From positions 28,544 to 92,543 of the forward strand of contig NZ_QKYN01000036.1 of assembly GCF_003258295.1 (NCBI RefSeq): 64,000 nucleotides of DNA. Direction: 5' to 3'. The notes beneath the pieces were generated by a model. The model was not told where the DNA came from. It worked only from the letters and a program-made list of their open reading frames with translations, and ran no database searches. Shown here one piece after another: positions 42,979 through 54,345 of this stretch; positions within the stretch are counted from its first letter, which is position 1, and each line of letters opens with the position of its first letter. This DNA comes from Streptacidiphilus pinicola. Lineage in GTDB: Bacteria > Actinomycetota > Actinomycetes > Streptomycetales > Streptomycetaceae. The translations under genes and the position numbers were made by a program.

Positions 42979-44718
42979 GTGATCATCGGGGATCTGCTGA
43001 GCCTGGAGGACCTTCGGATCGAGGTGGCCTGGGCCACCTCGGACCAGCTGGCACGCGAGGTCACCGGCGTCACCTCGACCGATCTCCAGGACCCGGCGCG
43101 CTACCTGCGGCCCGGCGAGCTGGTGCTGACCGGCCTGGTCTGGTGGCGCCCCGACGAGCTGGCCGCCGATCCGGTCGCCGCCGCCCAGGCCGCCGGGCGC
43201 TTCGCGACCGCACTGCGCAGTGCGGAGGCCGCCGGGCTGCTGGCCGGGGAGGGCACGCACGGCGCCGTTCCCGCGGAACTCGCGGACGCCTGCCGACGCC
43301 ACGACATCCCGCTGCTCGCGGTCCCCGCCGGGACCAGCTTCCGGGCCGTCACCGACCGCGTCTACCTGCGCCTCTGGGGCGAGCTCCAGCACCAGGCCGA
43401 GGACGCGGCCACCGTCCCCGCGGCGGTGCGCCGCGACCTGCTCACCCTCCGCCACTCCGGCGCCACCCCGTCGGAGCTGCTGACACGGGCGGTCACCGAC
43501 CTCGGCCTCCCCCACTGCTCGCTCCTCACGAGCGCGGGCCGGCTGCTCGGCACCTCCGACCCGGCGGCGAGCACGAGCGGAACGCGCGTGCAGCGCACGA
43601 CCGCTGAGCCGAACCGCCGGAGCGGACCCGGCCGACCGCGCACGGGATCCGCCGCGCGCTCGGCCGGCCGGCGAACCGGACTCGGCGAGGCCGGCGCACC
43701 CGACGCGCCCAGAGGGTCCCACGTGCCGCAGGACGTCGCCGAGGTGGCCGCGCTGGCCGTCGGCGAGCCGGGGGTGACGCCGTTCGACGGGTGGCTGCTG
43801 CGTCCGCACAGCGCGCCCGCGCCCGCGGCGGCCGCCGTGTTGCGCGGGCTGGCCGAGTTGCTGGCGCCGCTCGCCGCGCACGCCCACTCGACCTCCGCGG
43901 CCCAGCGGCAGGGCGGGGCACGGGTCGTGGACCTGCTGCGCGGGCCGGCGCGGGGCCACGCGGGCGGGGACCGCTCGGACGCCGGGCTCGCCGAGGCGCT
44001 GCACTCCTGCGGCCTTCCGGCCGACGCGGCCCTGACCCCCGTGGTCGCGCGCGTCGCGCACCGGCCCGCGGCCTGGGCCGCGGTGGCACTGGCCGAGGCG
44101 CTGCAGGAGATCGACGCCCCGTTCGTCGTCGCCCCGGACCCGAACGGGACGGAGCCCGGCCGGGCGACGGGCCTGTGCGCCGCACCCGAAGCCCTGGTGA
44201 CGCGGGCGCTGGAGGAGTCCTGGCCGGGGCTGCGTACGGCCCTGACCGCCCCTCGGACGGCGCAGGACGGCATCTCCACGCAGCAGTCCGGGTTCGCCGC
44301 CGCGGTCGGACCCTGCTCCGCGCCCGGGCTCGACTCGCTGCGCCGGGCCCTCACGCAGGCCGACTGGACGATCGACTCCCTCCCCGCCGACGGCGTCGCC
44401 GGCAGCGAGACACTCGACTCGCTCGCCGCCCTGCTGCGCGGCGTGCCCGCGGGGGTGCGGGACGCGTACCGGGAGCGGCTGCTCGGCCCCCTGCACGCGC
44501 ACGACCAGGTCAATCCGGTCTCGCTGCTGGAGACCCTGGCGGTCTTCCTGGAGCTGGACGGCTCCTGGTCCCGGGCGGCCCGGGTGCTGCACGTGCACGT
44601 CAACACGGTGCACTACCGGGTGCGCCGGATCGAGGAGTTGACGGGGCGGAGCCTGGCCCGGCTGGAGGACCGGGCGGACCTGCTGGCCGCCCTGCTGTGC
44701 GACCCCTTGTTTAACTGA
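42979..44718 (+). CDS. PucR-family transcriptional regulator
   Basis: A 579-residue regulator. The N-terminal PucR domain is at 1-140 (LEDLRIEVAWATSDQLAREV, then YLRPGELVLTGLVWWRPDEL) and the C-terminal PucR_C HTH is at about 520-575 (TLAVFLELDGSWSRAARVLH, then VNTVHYRVRRIEELTGRSL). Between 43573 and 43725 the protein is Arg/Gly/Pro/Ser-rich and looks like an unstructured insertion. Family members often control purine, polyamine or amino-acid catabolism. It precedes an APC permease by 62 nt, its likely target. Confidence 0.88.
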   Translation: MIIGDLLSLEDLRIEVAWATSDQLAREVTGVTSTDLQDPARYLRPGELVLTGLVWWRPDELAADPVAAAQAAGRFATALRSAEAAGLLAGEGTHGAVPAELADACRRHDIPLLAVPAGTSFRAVTDRVYLRLWGELQHQAEDAATVPAAVRRDLLTLRHSGATPSELLTRAVTDLGLPHCSLLTSAGRLLGTSDPAASTSGTRVQRTTAEPNRRSGPGRPRTGSAARSAGRRTGLGEAGAPDAPRGSHVPQDVAEVAALAVGEPGVTPFDGWLLRPHSAPAPAAAAVLRGLAELLAPLAAHAHSTSAAQRQGGARVVDLLRGPARGHAGGDRSDAGLAEALHSCGLPADAALTPVVARVAHRPAAWAAVALAEALQEIDAPFVVAPDPNGTEPGRATGLCAAPEALVTRALEESWPGLRTALTAPRTAQDGISTQQSGFAAAVGPCSAPGLDSLRRALTQADWTIDSLPADGVAGSETLDSLAALLRGVPAGVRDAYRERLLGPLHAHDQVNPVSLLETLAVFLELDGSWSRAARVLHVHVNTVHYRVRRIEELTGRSLARLEDRADLLAALLCDPLFN

Positions 44719-44780
44719 TCGGGTTGAACTATTTTCTCGGCACGCCATCCGCCACGCCGCCCGCGCGAAGGAGCTTGCCC

Positions 44781-46238
44781 GTGTCCGAGCAGACCGTCGA
44801 CTCACCTCCCGTCAGATCCCAGCGCCTGAACGGCGGCGTGCTGGGCATGGTCGACATCGCCGCGGCGACCATGGCCAACATCGGCCCCGCGATGAGCTTC
44901 TTTTTCGGCTTCGGGTTCCTCGCCACGACCGCCGGTGTCGCCTCACCGCTCACCGTCGTCGCGGCCGGCATCGCCGTCGCCCTGCTCGGGAACACGCTCG
45001 CCCAGTTCTCCCGGGCGCACCCCTCGGCCGGCAGCTTCATCACCTTCGTCGGCAAGACCTTCGGTCCGACCAGCGCGGTCACCACCGCGCTGCTGGCCGG
45101 CCTCGGCTACATCATCGCGATGGCGTCCGTGATCGCGGTCTCCGGGGGGTTCCTGGAGACGACGCTCAACCACTACCTCAAGTGGAACGTGCCCTGGATC
45201 ATCTGGACGCTGATCCTCACCGCCGTCGCGGTCGCGCTGATGATCCGCGGCATCGCCGTCTCCACCAAGCTGGCCGGGTTCTTCTTCGGTGTCGAGATGC
45301 TGGTGCTGGTCGTCGTCTCGATCGCGGCCATCGTCAACCACGCCGGGCACCTCTCGCTCGCCCCCTTCATGCCGGGCAAGATCAGCGGCGGTTTCCAGGG
45401 GCTGGCCGAGGGCTTCCCGCTCGCCGTCTACCTCTTCATCGGCTGGGAGAACTCCGCCGCGCTCGCCGAGGAGACCCAGGACCCGCGCCGCAACGTGGGC
45501 CGGGCCGTGTTCCTCTCCATCGGCGTCATGTCCGTCAGCTACCTGCTCTTCTCCTACGCCACCCTGACCGGCTTCGGCTACGACGTCTCCAAGGTCGGCG
45601 CCTCGGCCGTCCCGTTCATCGACGTCGCCCAGGGCACGCTGGGCGTGCTGGCCTTCTTCGCCTACATCGCCGGGCTCACCTCGACCCTCGGCGCGCTGAT
45701 CGCGGGCACCAACTCGCAGGCCCGGCTGGTCTTCAACGCGGGGCGCGAGGGACTGCTGCCCGCCGCGATCGGCGCGGTGCACCCGACCCGGCGCACCCCG
45801 ACCCGGGCGATCCTGACCTTCGTGGCCATCTCGCTGCTGATCATCGGCGGCTGGGGGCTCGGGCACCTGCTCGGCGGCCACGCGGCCTCGGCCTCGATGG
45901 ACCCGATGGTCTTCTTCTCCGAGTCGTCCACCATGGGCACGATCCTGGTGCTGCTGGTGTACCTCGCGTCCAACGTGGCGCTGCCGTTCTACTACCGGCG
46001 CTACCGGCCCAGCGAGTTCCACTGGCTGCGGCACGGGCTGCTGCCGGGCCTCGGTGCGGCGTCGATCCTGGTGCCGCTCTACTACCTGGTCAAGCCGGGC
46101 CAGCCGGACCCGTTCGACTGGTTCCCCTACCTGGCCCTCGGCATCCTGCTCGCCGCGCTCGGCTACGCCACCGTCCTGGTGCGCCGCGACCCGACCCTGG
46201 GCGACCGCGTCGGCTCGATCGTCGCGGACAGTCACTAG
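44781..46238 (+). CDS. APC-family amino acid/polyamine permease
   Basis: A 485-residue 12-helix transporter. The family core is clear: MVDIAAATMANIGPAMSFFF, then YLFIGWENSAALAEETQDP with the conserved Glu-Glu-Thr region and NSQARLVFNAGREGLLP. GTG 44781 has GAAGGAG 7 nt upstream; the frame remains open further back, but that extension lacks a ribosome site. The gene lies between a PucR and a GntR regulator, both possible controllers. Confidence 0.9.
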   Translation: MSEQTVDSPPVRSQRLNGGVLGMVDIAAATMANIGPAMSFFFGFGFLATTAGVASPLTVVAAGIAVALLGNTLAQFSRAHPSAGSFITFVGKTFGPTSAVTTALLAGLGYIIAMASVIAVSGGFLETTLNHYLKWNVPWIIWTLILTAVAVALMIRGIAVSTKLAGFFFGVEMLVLVVVSIAAIVNHAGHLSLAPFMPGKISGGFQGLAEGFPLAVYLFIGWENSAALAEETQDPRRNVGRAVFLSIGVMSVSYLLFSYATLTGFGYDVSKVGASAVPFIDVAQGTLGVLAFFAYIAGLTSTLGALIAGTNSQARLVFNAGREGLLPAAIGAVHPTRRTPTRAILTFVAISLLIIGGWGLGHLLGGHAASASMDPMVFFSESSTMGTILVLLVYLASNVALPFYYRRYRPSEFHWLRHGLLPGLGAASILVPLYYLVKPGQPDPFDWFPYLALGILLAALGYATVLVRRDPTLGDRVGSIVADSH

Positions 46239-46260
46239 GGAAGCGGCGCGAGCCGGAGGT

Positions 46261-46266
46261 TAGGGT
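46261..46266 (+). promoter_or_regulatory. -10 box TAGGGT of the GntR-type gene
   Basis: TAGGGT ends 6 nt before GTG 46273, so the transcript is probably leaderless. Confidence 0.4.
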
Positions 46267-46272
46267 GACGGC

Positions 46273-47025
46273 GTGGTGAGCGCTGCGGGCAAGTTCGGCC
46301 CCTACAACCAGGCGGGTCCGTTCCCCGCCTTTCCCGGGGCGGGCCCGCAGACCGGCGCGGACCTGGTCCGCTCGCGGATCGCCCTGCACCTGCGGCTCGG
46401 TGCGCTGCGGCCGGGCGAACGGCTGCCGGACACCGGGCATCTCGCCGAGCAGCTCGGCATCGGCGAGATGACGGCGCGGCGCGCGCTGGAGGGCATGTGC
46501 CAGGACGGGCTGCTGGACCGGCGGCGCGGCCGGACCGGCGGCACGTTCGTCTCGGCCGACTGGTACGCCGTCGTGCCCGCCTGCCACGACCCGGCGGCGG
46601 CCGCCGCCGTCGCCGCGTTCCTGCTGCTGCTGGAATGCGGGCTGGTCGCGCACGCCTCAGGCGAGGTGGGCGCGGAGCAGCTCAAGGGGCTGCGCGACCT
46701 GGTCGCCCGCATCGGGGAGGCCGACGCGGACCGGGACGCGCTGCCGGAGCTGGAGACCAGGTTCCACCTCGACCTGGCCGAGACCCTCGGCGGCCCGGCG
46801 GTCCGGGCCGTCGCGGCGGACCTGCTCGGCCGGCTCAGCCTGCTGCGTCCGCTGCCGGACGCGGCCGCGGTGCTGCGCCGGAATCCGTGCCACGAGCGGC
46901 TGTTGACGCAGCTGGCGGCCGGCCGCACGGACCGCGCGATCGGGGCGGTCAAGGGACTGCACGCGACGACGTCCGGACCGGCCCCGCAGGCCGGCCCGGA
47001 CGTCGCGGGCACCACCGGTCCGTAG
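46273..47025 (+). CDS. GntR-family transcriptional regulator
   Basis: A 250-residue regulator with a winged HTH at about 30-95 (RSRIALHLRLGALRPGERLP, then LGIGEMTARRALEGMCQDGL and the wing GGTFVS) and an FCD-like all-helical C-terminal domain (ELETRFHLDLAETLGGP). The N-terminus is Pro/Gly-rich. It starts 35 nt after the permease, from its own TAGGGT box. It likely regulates the permease or a catabolic pathway elsewhere, and ends 3 nt from the convergent katG stop. Confidence 0.88.
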   Translation: MVSAAGKFGPYNQAGPFPAFPGAGPQTGADLVRSRIALHLRLGALRPGERLPDTGHLAEQLGIGEMTARRALEGMCQDGLLDRRRGRTGGTFVSADWYAVVPACHDPAAAAAVAAFLLLLECGLVAHASGEVGAEQLKGLRDLVARIGEADADRDALPELETRFHLDLAETLGGPAVRAVAADLLGRLSLLRPLPDAAAVLRRNPCHERLLTQLAAGRTDRAIGAVKGLHATTSGPAPQAGPDVAGTTGP

Positions 47026-47028
47026 CCG

Positions 47029-49389
<2,361 letters not shown>

Positions 49390-49418
49390 TCAAGTGATCT
49401 TCAGGGAGGAGACGACGG

Positions 49419-49994
49419 ATGGCTTCGATCTTCCCCGAGACCGTCCTGCGGACGGACTCACTGGTCCTGCGTCCATTCTCACGCGCGGACGTGGAGGACA
49501 CACGCATCGCCGCGTCGGACGAGCTGACGCAGACCTGGCTGCCCCTGCCCCTCCCTTACACCCTGGACCACGCCGTCGACTGGTGCACCCGCGCCTCGCA
49601 CGCGCTGCGCGATTCAGGCGACGGCGTCCACTTCGCGATCGCCGACCCGGACACCGACAGGCTGCTGGGCACCATCGGGCTACGCAAGACCGACTGGCGC
49701 GCACTGACCACCGAGGTCGGCTACTGGATCGCGCCCTGGGCGCGCGGACGCGGCGTGGCGGTGGAGGCCGCCCGCGAGATCGGCCGGTGGGCGCTGGAGG
49801 AGCGCGCGCTGGAGCGCGTGGAGCTGCGGGCCGCGACCGGCAACCTCGCCTCCCGTCGGGTCGCCGAGCGCGCCGGCTACCGACAAGAGGGAGTGCTGCG
49901 CAACGCCGGGATCACGCACGGCGGGCGCGTCGACCTCGCGGTCTACTCGCTGACCCCCGACGACCTCGACCACTCGCACCAGGAAGGCCGATGA
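49419..49994 (+). CDS. GNAT acetyltransferase (RimJ/RimL type)
   Basis: A 191-residue N-acetyltransferase with the layout of ribosomal-protein alanine acetyltransferases. VLRTDSLVLRPFSRADVEDT begins the fold, EVGYWIAPWARGRGVAVEAA is the acetyl-CoA loop and RVAERAGYRQEGVLRNAG closes it. AGGGAG precedes the ATG. It is divergent from katG and its stop lies one nt before the next ATG, so the two are likely cotranscribed. Confidence 0.9.
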   Translation: MASIFPETVLRTDSLVLRPFSRADVEDTRIAASDELTQTWLPLPLPYTLDHAVDWCTRASHALRDSGDGVHFAIADPDTDRLLGTIGLRKTDWRALTTEVGYWIAPWARGRGVAVEAAREIGRWALEERALERVELRAATGNLASRRVAERAGYRQEGVLRNAGITHGGRVDLAVYSLTPDDLDHSHQEGR

Positions 49995-49995
49995 C

Positions 49996-51066
49996 ATGCG
50001 CGCCGTCGTGATGGACCGGATCGGGGAGCCGGTCGTGGTGCGGGAGGTGCCGGACCCGGTGGCGCCGGCCGGCGGGGTCGTGGTGCGGGTGCACGCGACG
50101 GGGCTGTGCCGCAGCGACTGGCACGCGTGGGCCGGGCACGACGACGACGTCGTGCTGCCGCATGTGCCGGGGCACGAGCTGGCCGGGGTGGTCGTCGAGG
50201 TCGGCGCGGGTGTCGAGCACTGGGCCGTGGGCGACCGGGTGACCGTGCCGTTCGTCTGCGGCTGCGGCCGCTGCGACTACTGCCGCTCCGGCAACGCGCA
50301 GGTCTGCCCCGACCAGCAGCAGCCCGGCTTCACCCACTGGGGATCCTTCGCCGAACTGGTCGCGCTGCACGCCGCCGACACCAATCTGGTGGCGGTGCCG
50401 GACGGCGTCTCCTTCGAGGCCGCCGCGAGTCTCGGCTGCCGGTTCGCGACCGCGTTCCGCGCGCTGACGGGCCGGGCCCGGCTGCAGGCCGGCGAGTGGC
50501 TCACCGTGGTCGGCGCGGGCGGGGTCGGCCTGAGCGCGGTGATGATCGCGAAGGCGCTCGGCGCGCGGGTCGTCGCCCTCGACCGGCACCAGGGCGCGCT
50601 GGACGTGGCGTCCGCGCTCGGCGCCGACGCGGTGCTGCTGTCGGACGGCGTCGCGGACGGCAACGCGGACGGTGCCGTCGACGTCCCCGCCCGGGTGCAC
50701 GCGCTCACCGACGGCGGCAGCCACGTCGCGGTCGACGCCGTCGGCAGCGAGCAGACCTGCGCGGACGCCGTGCTGAGCCTGCGCCGTCGCGGCCGGCACG
50801 TCCAGGTCGGCCTGCTGCCGCCGGTCGACGGCCACCCGCGGGTGCCGATGGCCCGCGTCATCGGCTGGGAGCTGGACCTGCTCGGCAGCCACGGGATGGC
50901 GGCGGCCGACTACCCGGCGATGCTCGCCCTGATCGAGAGCGGCGCGCTCGCCCCGCAGCGGCTCATCGAGCGGGTCGTGGGCCTCGACGAGGCGGCGGCG
51001 TTGCTGCCGGGCTTCGACCGGGCCTCCCCCGCCGGGATGACGATGATCGATCCGCTCCGCGGCTGA
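49996..51066 (+). CDS. Zinc-dependent alcohol dehydrogenase
   Basis: A 356-residue medium-chain dehydrogenase. Catalytic zinc residues sit in GLCRSDWHAWAGHDDD and VPGHELAG, structural zinc cysteines in CGCGRCDYCRSGNAQVC, and the NAD-binding fold is LTVVGAGGVGLSAVMIAKAL with the acidic end ALDRHQ. It is translationally coupled to the GNAT gene. The zinc-ligand pattern is close to alcohol dehydrogenases acting on aryl or long-chain alcohols; the substrate is unknown. Confidence 0.9.
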   Translation: MRAVVMDRIGEPVVVREVPDPVAPAGGVVVRVHATGLCRSDWHAWAGHDDDVVLPHVPGHELAGVVVEVGAGVEHWAVGDRVTVPFVCGCGRCDYCRSGNAQVCPDQQQPGFTHWGSFAELVALHAADTNLVAVPDGVSFEAAASLGCRFATAFRALTGRARLQAGEWLTVVGAGGVGLSAVMIAKALGARVVALDRHQGALDVASALGADAVLLSDGVADGNADGAVDVPARVHALTDGGSHVAVDAVGSEQTCADAVLSLRRRGRHVQVGLLPPVDGHPRVPMARVIGWELDLLGSHGMAAADYPAMLALIESGALAPQRLIERVVGLDEAAALLPGFDRASPAGMTMIDPLRG

Positions 51067-51141
51067 ATCCACGACGGACCCGGCCGGGGTGGCGGGCGTG
51101 GCGTCCGGATTTGTACGGGTTTGGCGGGTGATGATGGGGCG

Positions 51142-51777
51142 GTGCGACTTGATCACGTTTCCTACGCGGTGGCCCGCGACAGCTTCGTCTCGACCGTCCA
51201 GCGGATCGGCTCGGCCCTCGGCGCCGGGTTCGTCGACGGTGGCGTGCACCCACGCTTCGGCACCCGCAACTTCATCCTGCCGCTGAGCGGCGGCACCTAC
51301 GTCGAGGTCGTCACCACGCTCGACCACCCCGCCGCCGACCGGGCGCCCTTCGGCCAGGCGGTCGCCCGCCGCGCCGCCGAGGGCGGCGGCTGGCTCGGCT
51401 GGGTGGTCTCGGTCGACGACATCGCGCCGGTCGAGGCCCGCCTCGGCCGCACCTCGGCCGAGGGCCACCGGGTCCGTCCCGACGGGTTCGACCTGCGGTG
51501 GAAGCAGATCGGCCTGCTGGAACTGCTGGAGGACCCGCAACTGCCCTACTTCCTCCAGTGGTTGGTCCCCGCCGAGGAGCGCCCGAGCGCCGACCCGCGC
51601 ACTCCCAGCACCATCCGCGGGGTCTCCATCGCCGGCGACGCCGCGTCCATCGCCGAGTTCCTGGGCGAACCGGCCGACCACCCGCTCGACCAGATCGACG
51701 TCACCTGGGTCGACGACGAGGAACCGGGCCTGGTCGCGGTCGAGTTCGCCACGGCTCACGGACCGGTCACGATCTGA
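51142..51777 (+). CDS. VOC/glyoxalase-like domain protein
   Basis: A protein of about 211 residues starting VRLDHVSYAVARDSF, the first strand of a vicinal oxygen chelate fold of the glyoxalase_3 type. HPRFGTRNFILPLSGGTYVE with its Glu is the second metal region. It is a monocistronic unit after the alcohol dehydrogenase. GTG 51142 is chosen because the homologous region begins there; TTG 51121 is possible. Function unknown. Confidence 0.8.
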   Translation: MRLDHVSYAVARDSFVSTVQRIGSALGAGFVDGGVHPRFGTRNFILPLSGGTYVEVVTTLDHPAADRAPFGQAVARRAAEGGGWLGWVVSVDDIAPVEARLGRTSAEGHRVRPDGFDLRWKQIGLLELLEDPQLPYFLQWLVPAEERPSADPRTPSTIRGVSIAGDAASIAEFLGEPADHPLDQIDVTWVDDEEPGLVAVEFATAHGPVTI

Positions 51778-51924
51778 GCCCGCACCTGACGGGCGAACGT
51801 GATTCTTTGACGAAGCGTCACCCCCGCGCCACCCGCCGGGGTTAGCATCGCGGCCGCGTGCATGCCAAGTGCTGCACGCGGCCGACGCGTTCCGTCGGCC
51901 CCCTGCCGCCGTCCCGGAGGACCG

Positions 51925-53004
51925 ATGGCCGTCCCGCGTCGCCCCGTCCCGCGTCGCCTCATCTCGTGCGTGCTGACCGCCGCCGCCTGCCTGTTCCCGC
52001 TCGCGCTGTCCAGCGTCCCCGCCACCGCGCAAGCTGCCACCGCACCAGACAGCGGGAGCCTCTCGCTCGCCCAGGGCACCTCGGTCGGGCTGCACAACAC
52101 CTACGACGACACGACCGCCTTCCCCTACCTCGCCCAGGCGCTGGACAGCGGCGCCTCGCTGATCGAGCTCGACACCTGGGTCGACCCGGTCACCCTGGAG
52201 TGGAAGGTCAGCCACAGCAACCCGCTCGGCAACAAGAACAACTGCGTCGACGCGAGCAGCGCCGCCGACCTCTACACCGGCGGCGCCAACAAGGACCTGG
52301 GCAGCTGCCTGGACGACATACGCATCTGGCTGGCCGCGCACCCCGGACATCCGCCGATCATGATCAAGCTGGAGATGAAGGCCGGGTTCGACGCCACCGT
52401 CGGCCTCGGCCCGACCCAGCTCGACTCGCTGGTCCAGGCCCACCTCGGCGCCGACGTCTACAAGCCCGCCGACCTGATGGCCGGCTACCCGAGCCTGGAC
52501 GCCGCGGCCCGCGCCAACGCCTGGCCCACGCGCTCCGCGCTCGCGGGCAAGGTGATCCTGGAGGCCATCCCGGGCACCTTCGAGATGAACAACCCCTTCG
52601 ACCACCTCTGGACCGACACCGAGTACGCCCAGCACCTCAACGCCCTGCAGGCCGCCGGCCGACTCGGCGACGCGCAGATCTTCCCCTCCGTCCTCGGCGC
52701 CGCCTCGGGCGACCCGCGCACCCGCTACTCCGACGCGACGCTGCGCCCGTGGTTCGTCGTCTTCGACGGCGACGCCCACGCCTTCGTGGACGGCGGCATC
52801 GACACCTCCTGGTACGACGCCAACCACTACCTGCTGGTGATGACGGACGCCCAGAACGTCACCCCGGCGCTGTCCGACACCGCCCCGTCCGCCGCGGACG
52901 CCTCCGCCCGCGTCGCCAAACTCGCCGCCGCCCACGCCTCCTTCGTCTCCTGCGACTGGACGGGCCTGCCGTCCGTCCTGGCGGAGCAGCTGCCGCGCGG
53001 CTGA
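51925..53004 (+). CDS. Secreted phosphatidylinositol-specific phospholipase C (Ca2+-dependent type)
   Basis: A 359-residue exported TIM-barrel phosphodiesterase. A signal peptide occupies residues 1-36 (LISCVLTAAACLFPLALSSV, then ATAQA). The active-site histidines are in VGLHNTYDD and KVSHSNPLG, with acidic metal ligands in IELDTWVD. IMIKLEMKAGFD is the conserved central strand. This matches streptomycete Ca2+-dependent PI-PLC, which cleaves phosphatidylinositol. GGAGG lies upstream of the ATG, and a strong terminator follows. Confidence 0.85.
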   Translation: MAVPRRPVPRRLISCVLTAAACLFPLALSSVPATAQAATAPDSGSLSLAQGTSVGLHNTYDDTTAFPYLAQALDSGASLIELDTWVDPVTLEWKVSHSNPLGNKNNCVDASSAADLYTGGANKDLGSCLDDIRIWLAAHPGHPPIMIKLEMKAGFDATVGLGPTQLDSLVQAHLGADVYKPADLMAGYPSLDAAARANAWPTRSALAGKVILEAIPGTFEMNNPFDHLWTDTEYAQHLNALQAAGRLGDAQIFPSVLGAASGDPRTRYSDATLRPWFVVFDGDAHAFVDGGIDTSWYDANHYLLVMTDAQNVTPALSDTAPSAADASARVAKLAAAHASFVSCDWTGLPSVLAEQLPRG

Positions 53005-53012
53005 CATCCGGC

Positions 53013-53046
53013 CCTCGCGGCTCGCCGGGCTCGGCGAGCCGCGAGG
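53013..53046. terminator. Perfect 14-bp stem terminator
   Basis: Arms CCTCGCGGCTCGCC and GGCGAGCCGCGAGG around a 6-nt loop, 8 nt after the phospholipase stop. Confidence 0.75.
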
Positions 53047-53067
53047 GGTACGGCGGCGAGCAGGTCG

Positions 53068-53073
53068 TACGGT
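53068..53073 (+). promoter_or_regulatory. -10 box TACGGT of the DHFR-family gene
   Basis: TACGGT ends 6 nt before ATG 53080 with no ribosome site, a leaderless pattern. Confidence 0.45.
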
Positions 53074-53079
53074 GGTCCG

Positions 53080-53640
53080 ATGCGCAGCGTGAGCTACTCG
53101 ATGAACGTCTCGCTGGACGGCTACATCGCTGGGCCGGACGGCGACTTCAACTGGACCGAGCCCGACGAGGAGCTCTTCCGCTTCGTCACCGACGAGATCC
53201 GCGGCGTCGGCGTCTACCTGATGGGGCGCCGGCTGTACGAGACGATGCTGTACTGGGAGACCGCCGACCTGGCCTCACTCGACGAGCCGAGGCGCGTGTG
53301 GGCCGCGCTCTGGAACCCGCTCCCCAAGGTGGTGTTCTCCCGCACGCTCTCGGCCGTGCAGGGTCATGCGCGTCTGGCCTCCGGCCGGCTGACGGAGGAG
53401 ATCGAACGCCTGCGGTCCGAGCCGGGGCCCGGTGACATCGCGATCGGGGGCGCGACACTCGCGGCCGAGGCCGCCGCGCTGGGGCTGATCGACGAGTTGC
53501 GGACCAGAGTCGCCCCGGTGCTGCTCGGCGGCGGCACCCCGTTCTTCCCGCGAGCCGAACGCCGCGTGGATCTGGAGCTCGTCGGGACCCGCACCTTCCC
53601 CTCCGGAGTCGTGTACCTCCGCCATCGGGTGGCACGCTAG
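53080..53640 (+). CDS. Dihydrofolate reductase-family (RibD_C-like) protein
   Basis: A 186-residue protein with the DHFR/RibD C-terminal fold. YSMNVSLDGYIAGPDGDFNW and GVYLMGRRLYETMLYWE are typical of the YyaP/YwjB group, as are DIAIGGATLAAEAAALGLID and RVAPVLLGGGTPFF. It probably reduces a pterin-like or other heterocycle with NADPH, but the substrate is unknown. It is monocistronic, behind the terminator at 53013. Confidence 0.9.
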   Translation: MRSVSYSMNVSLDGYIAGPDGDFNWTEPDEELFRFVTDEIRGVGVYLMGRRLYETMLYWETADLASLDEPRRVWAALWNPLPKVVFSRTLSAVQGHARLASGRLTEEIERLRSEPGPGDIAIGGATLAAEAAALGLIDELRTRVAPVLLGGGTPFFPRAERRVDLELVGTRTFPSGVVYLRHRVAR

Positions 53641-53789
53641 GCGCCCGATCAGGAAGGATCGCGGCATCACCAGCGGCCACCCCGTCGATCCCCGTCCGAA
53701 GATTTTCCGGGGAGCTGTCACACTCGCACGCTGCCGATTGTCATAGCTGTGGAACGTCAGAAAACGGCACACACGGCTAGGAGATCGTC

Positions 53790-54263
53790 ATGGAACCGCG
53801 TCTGAACCTCTTCGGCAGCGGCATCGGCCCGTCCCTGCTCAAGTACATCAACTCCGCGGGCAAGGTCGTCTCGGACTCGGGAGTGCCGCACCCCACCCAG
53901 GAACTGGTGAAGATCCGCGCCAGCCAGATCAACGGCTGCGGCATGTGCACCGACATGCACACCAAGGACGCCACCGCCGCCGGAGAGACCCAGCAGCGCC
54001 TCAACCTGGTGGCCACCTGGCGCGAGGCCACGGTGTTCACCGATGCCGAGCGTGCGGCGCTGGAGCTGGCGGAGGAGGGGACGCGGATCGCGGACGCGGC
54101 CGGGGGCGTCAGCGACGAGGTGTGGCAGAACGCCGCGAAGCACTACGACGAGGAGCAGTTGGCCGCGCTCATCGGGCTGATCGCGATCATCAACGCGTAC
54201 AACCGCATCAACGTGATCAACCGCACGCCGGCCGGCGACTACCAGCCGGGCATGTTCGGCTGA
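53790..54263 (+). CDS. Carboxymuconolactone decarboxylase/AhpD-like protein
   Basis: A 157-residue CMD-family protein (LVKIRASQINGCGMCTDMHT: CxxC-x3-H). LAALIGLIAIINAYNRINV is the C-terminal helix typical of AhpD-like peroxidase partners. TAGGAGA precedes the ATG. It lies between two hairpins and is monocistronic. It has the same length and motif as the protein at 33221. Confidence 0.9.
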   Translation: MEPRLNLFGSGIGPSLLKYINSAGKVVSDSGVPHPTQELVKIRASQINGCGMCTDMHTKDATAAGETQQRLNLVATWREATVFTDAERAALELAEEGTRIADAAGGVSDEVWQNAAKHYDEEQLAALIGLIAIINAYNRINVINRTPAGDYQPGMFG

Positions 54264-54291
54264 CGCTGGGCCTCGCTGCCCACGGCGTGCC

Positions 54292-54330
54292 GCACTGTGC
54301 CCCCGGCCCCCCGAGCCGGGGGCGCAGTGC
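54292..54330. terminator. 16-bp stem bidirectional terminator
   Basis: Arms starting GCACTG and ending CAGTGC pair over 16 bp with one G-U, and 7 bases in the loop. It lies between the AhpD-like gene and the convergent ABC operon. Confidence 0.7.
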
Positions 54331-54345
54331 TGCCCCGGAGAACCC

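Noticed and set aside
49912..53007. A 1031-codon open frame on the minus strand.
   Set aside because: It is antisense to the dehydrogenase, VOC and phospholipase genes, with shadow composition and no motif.
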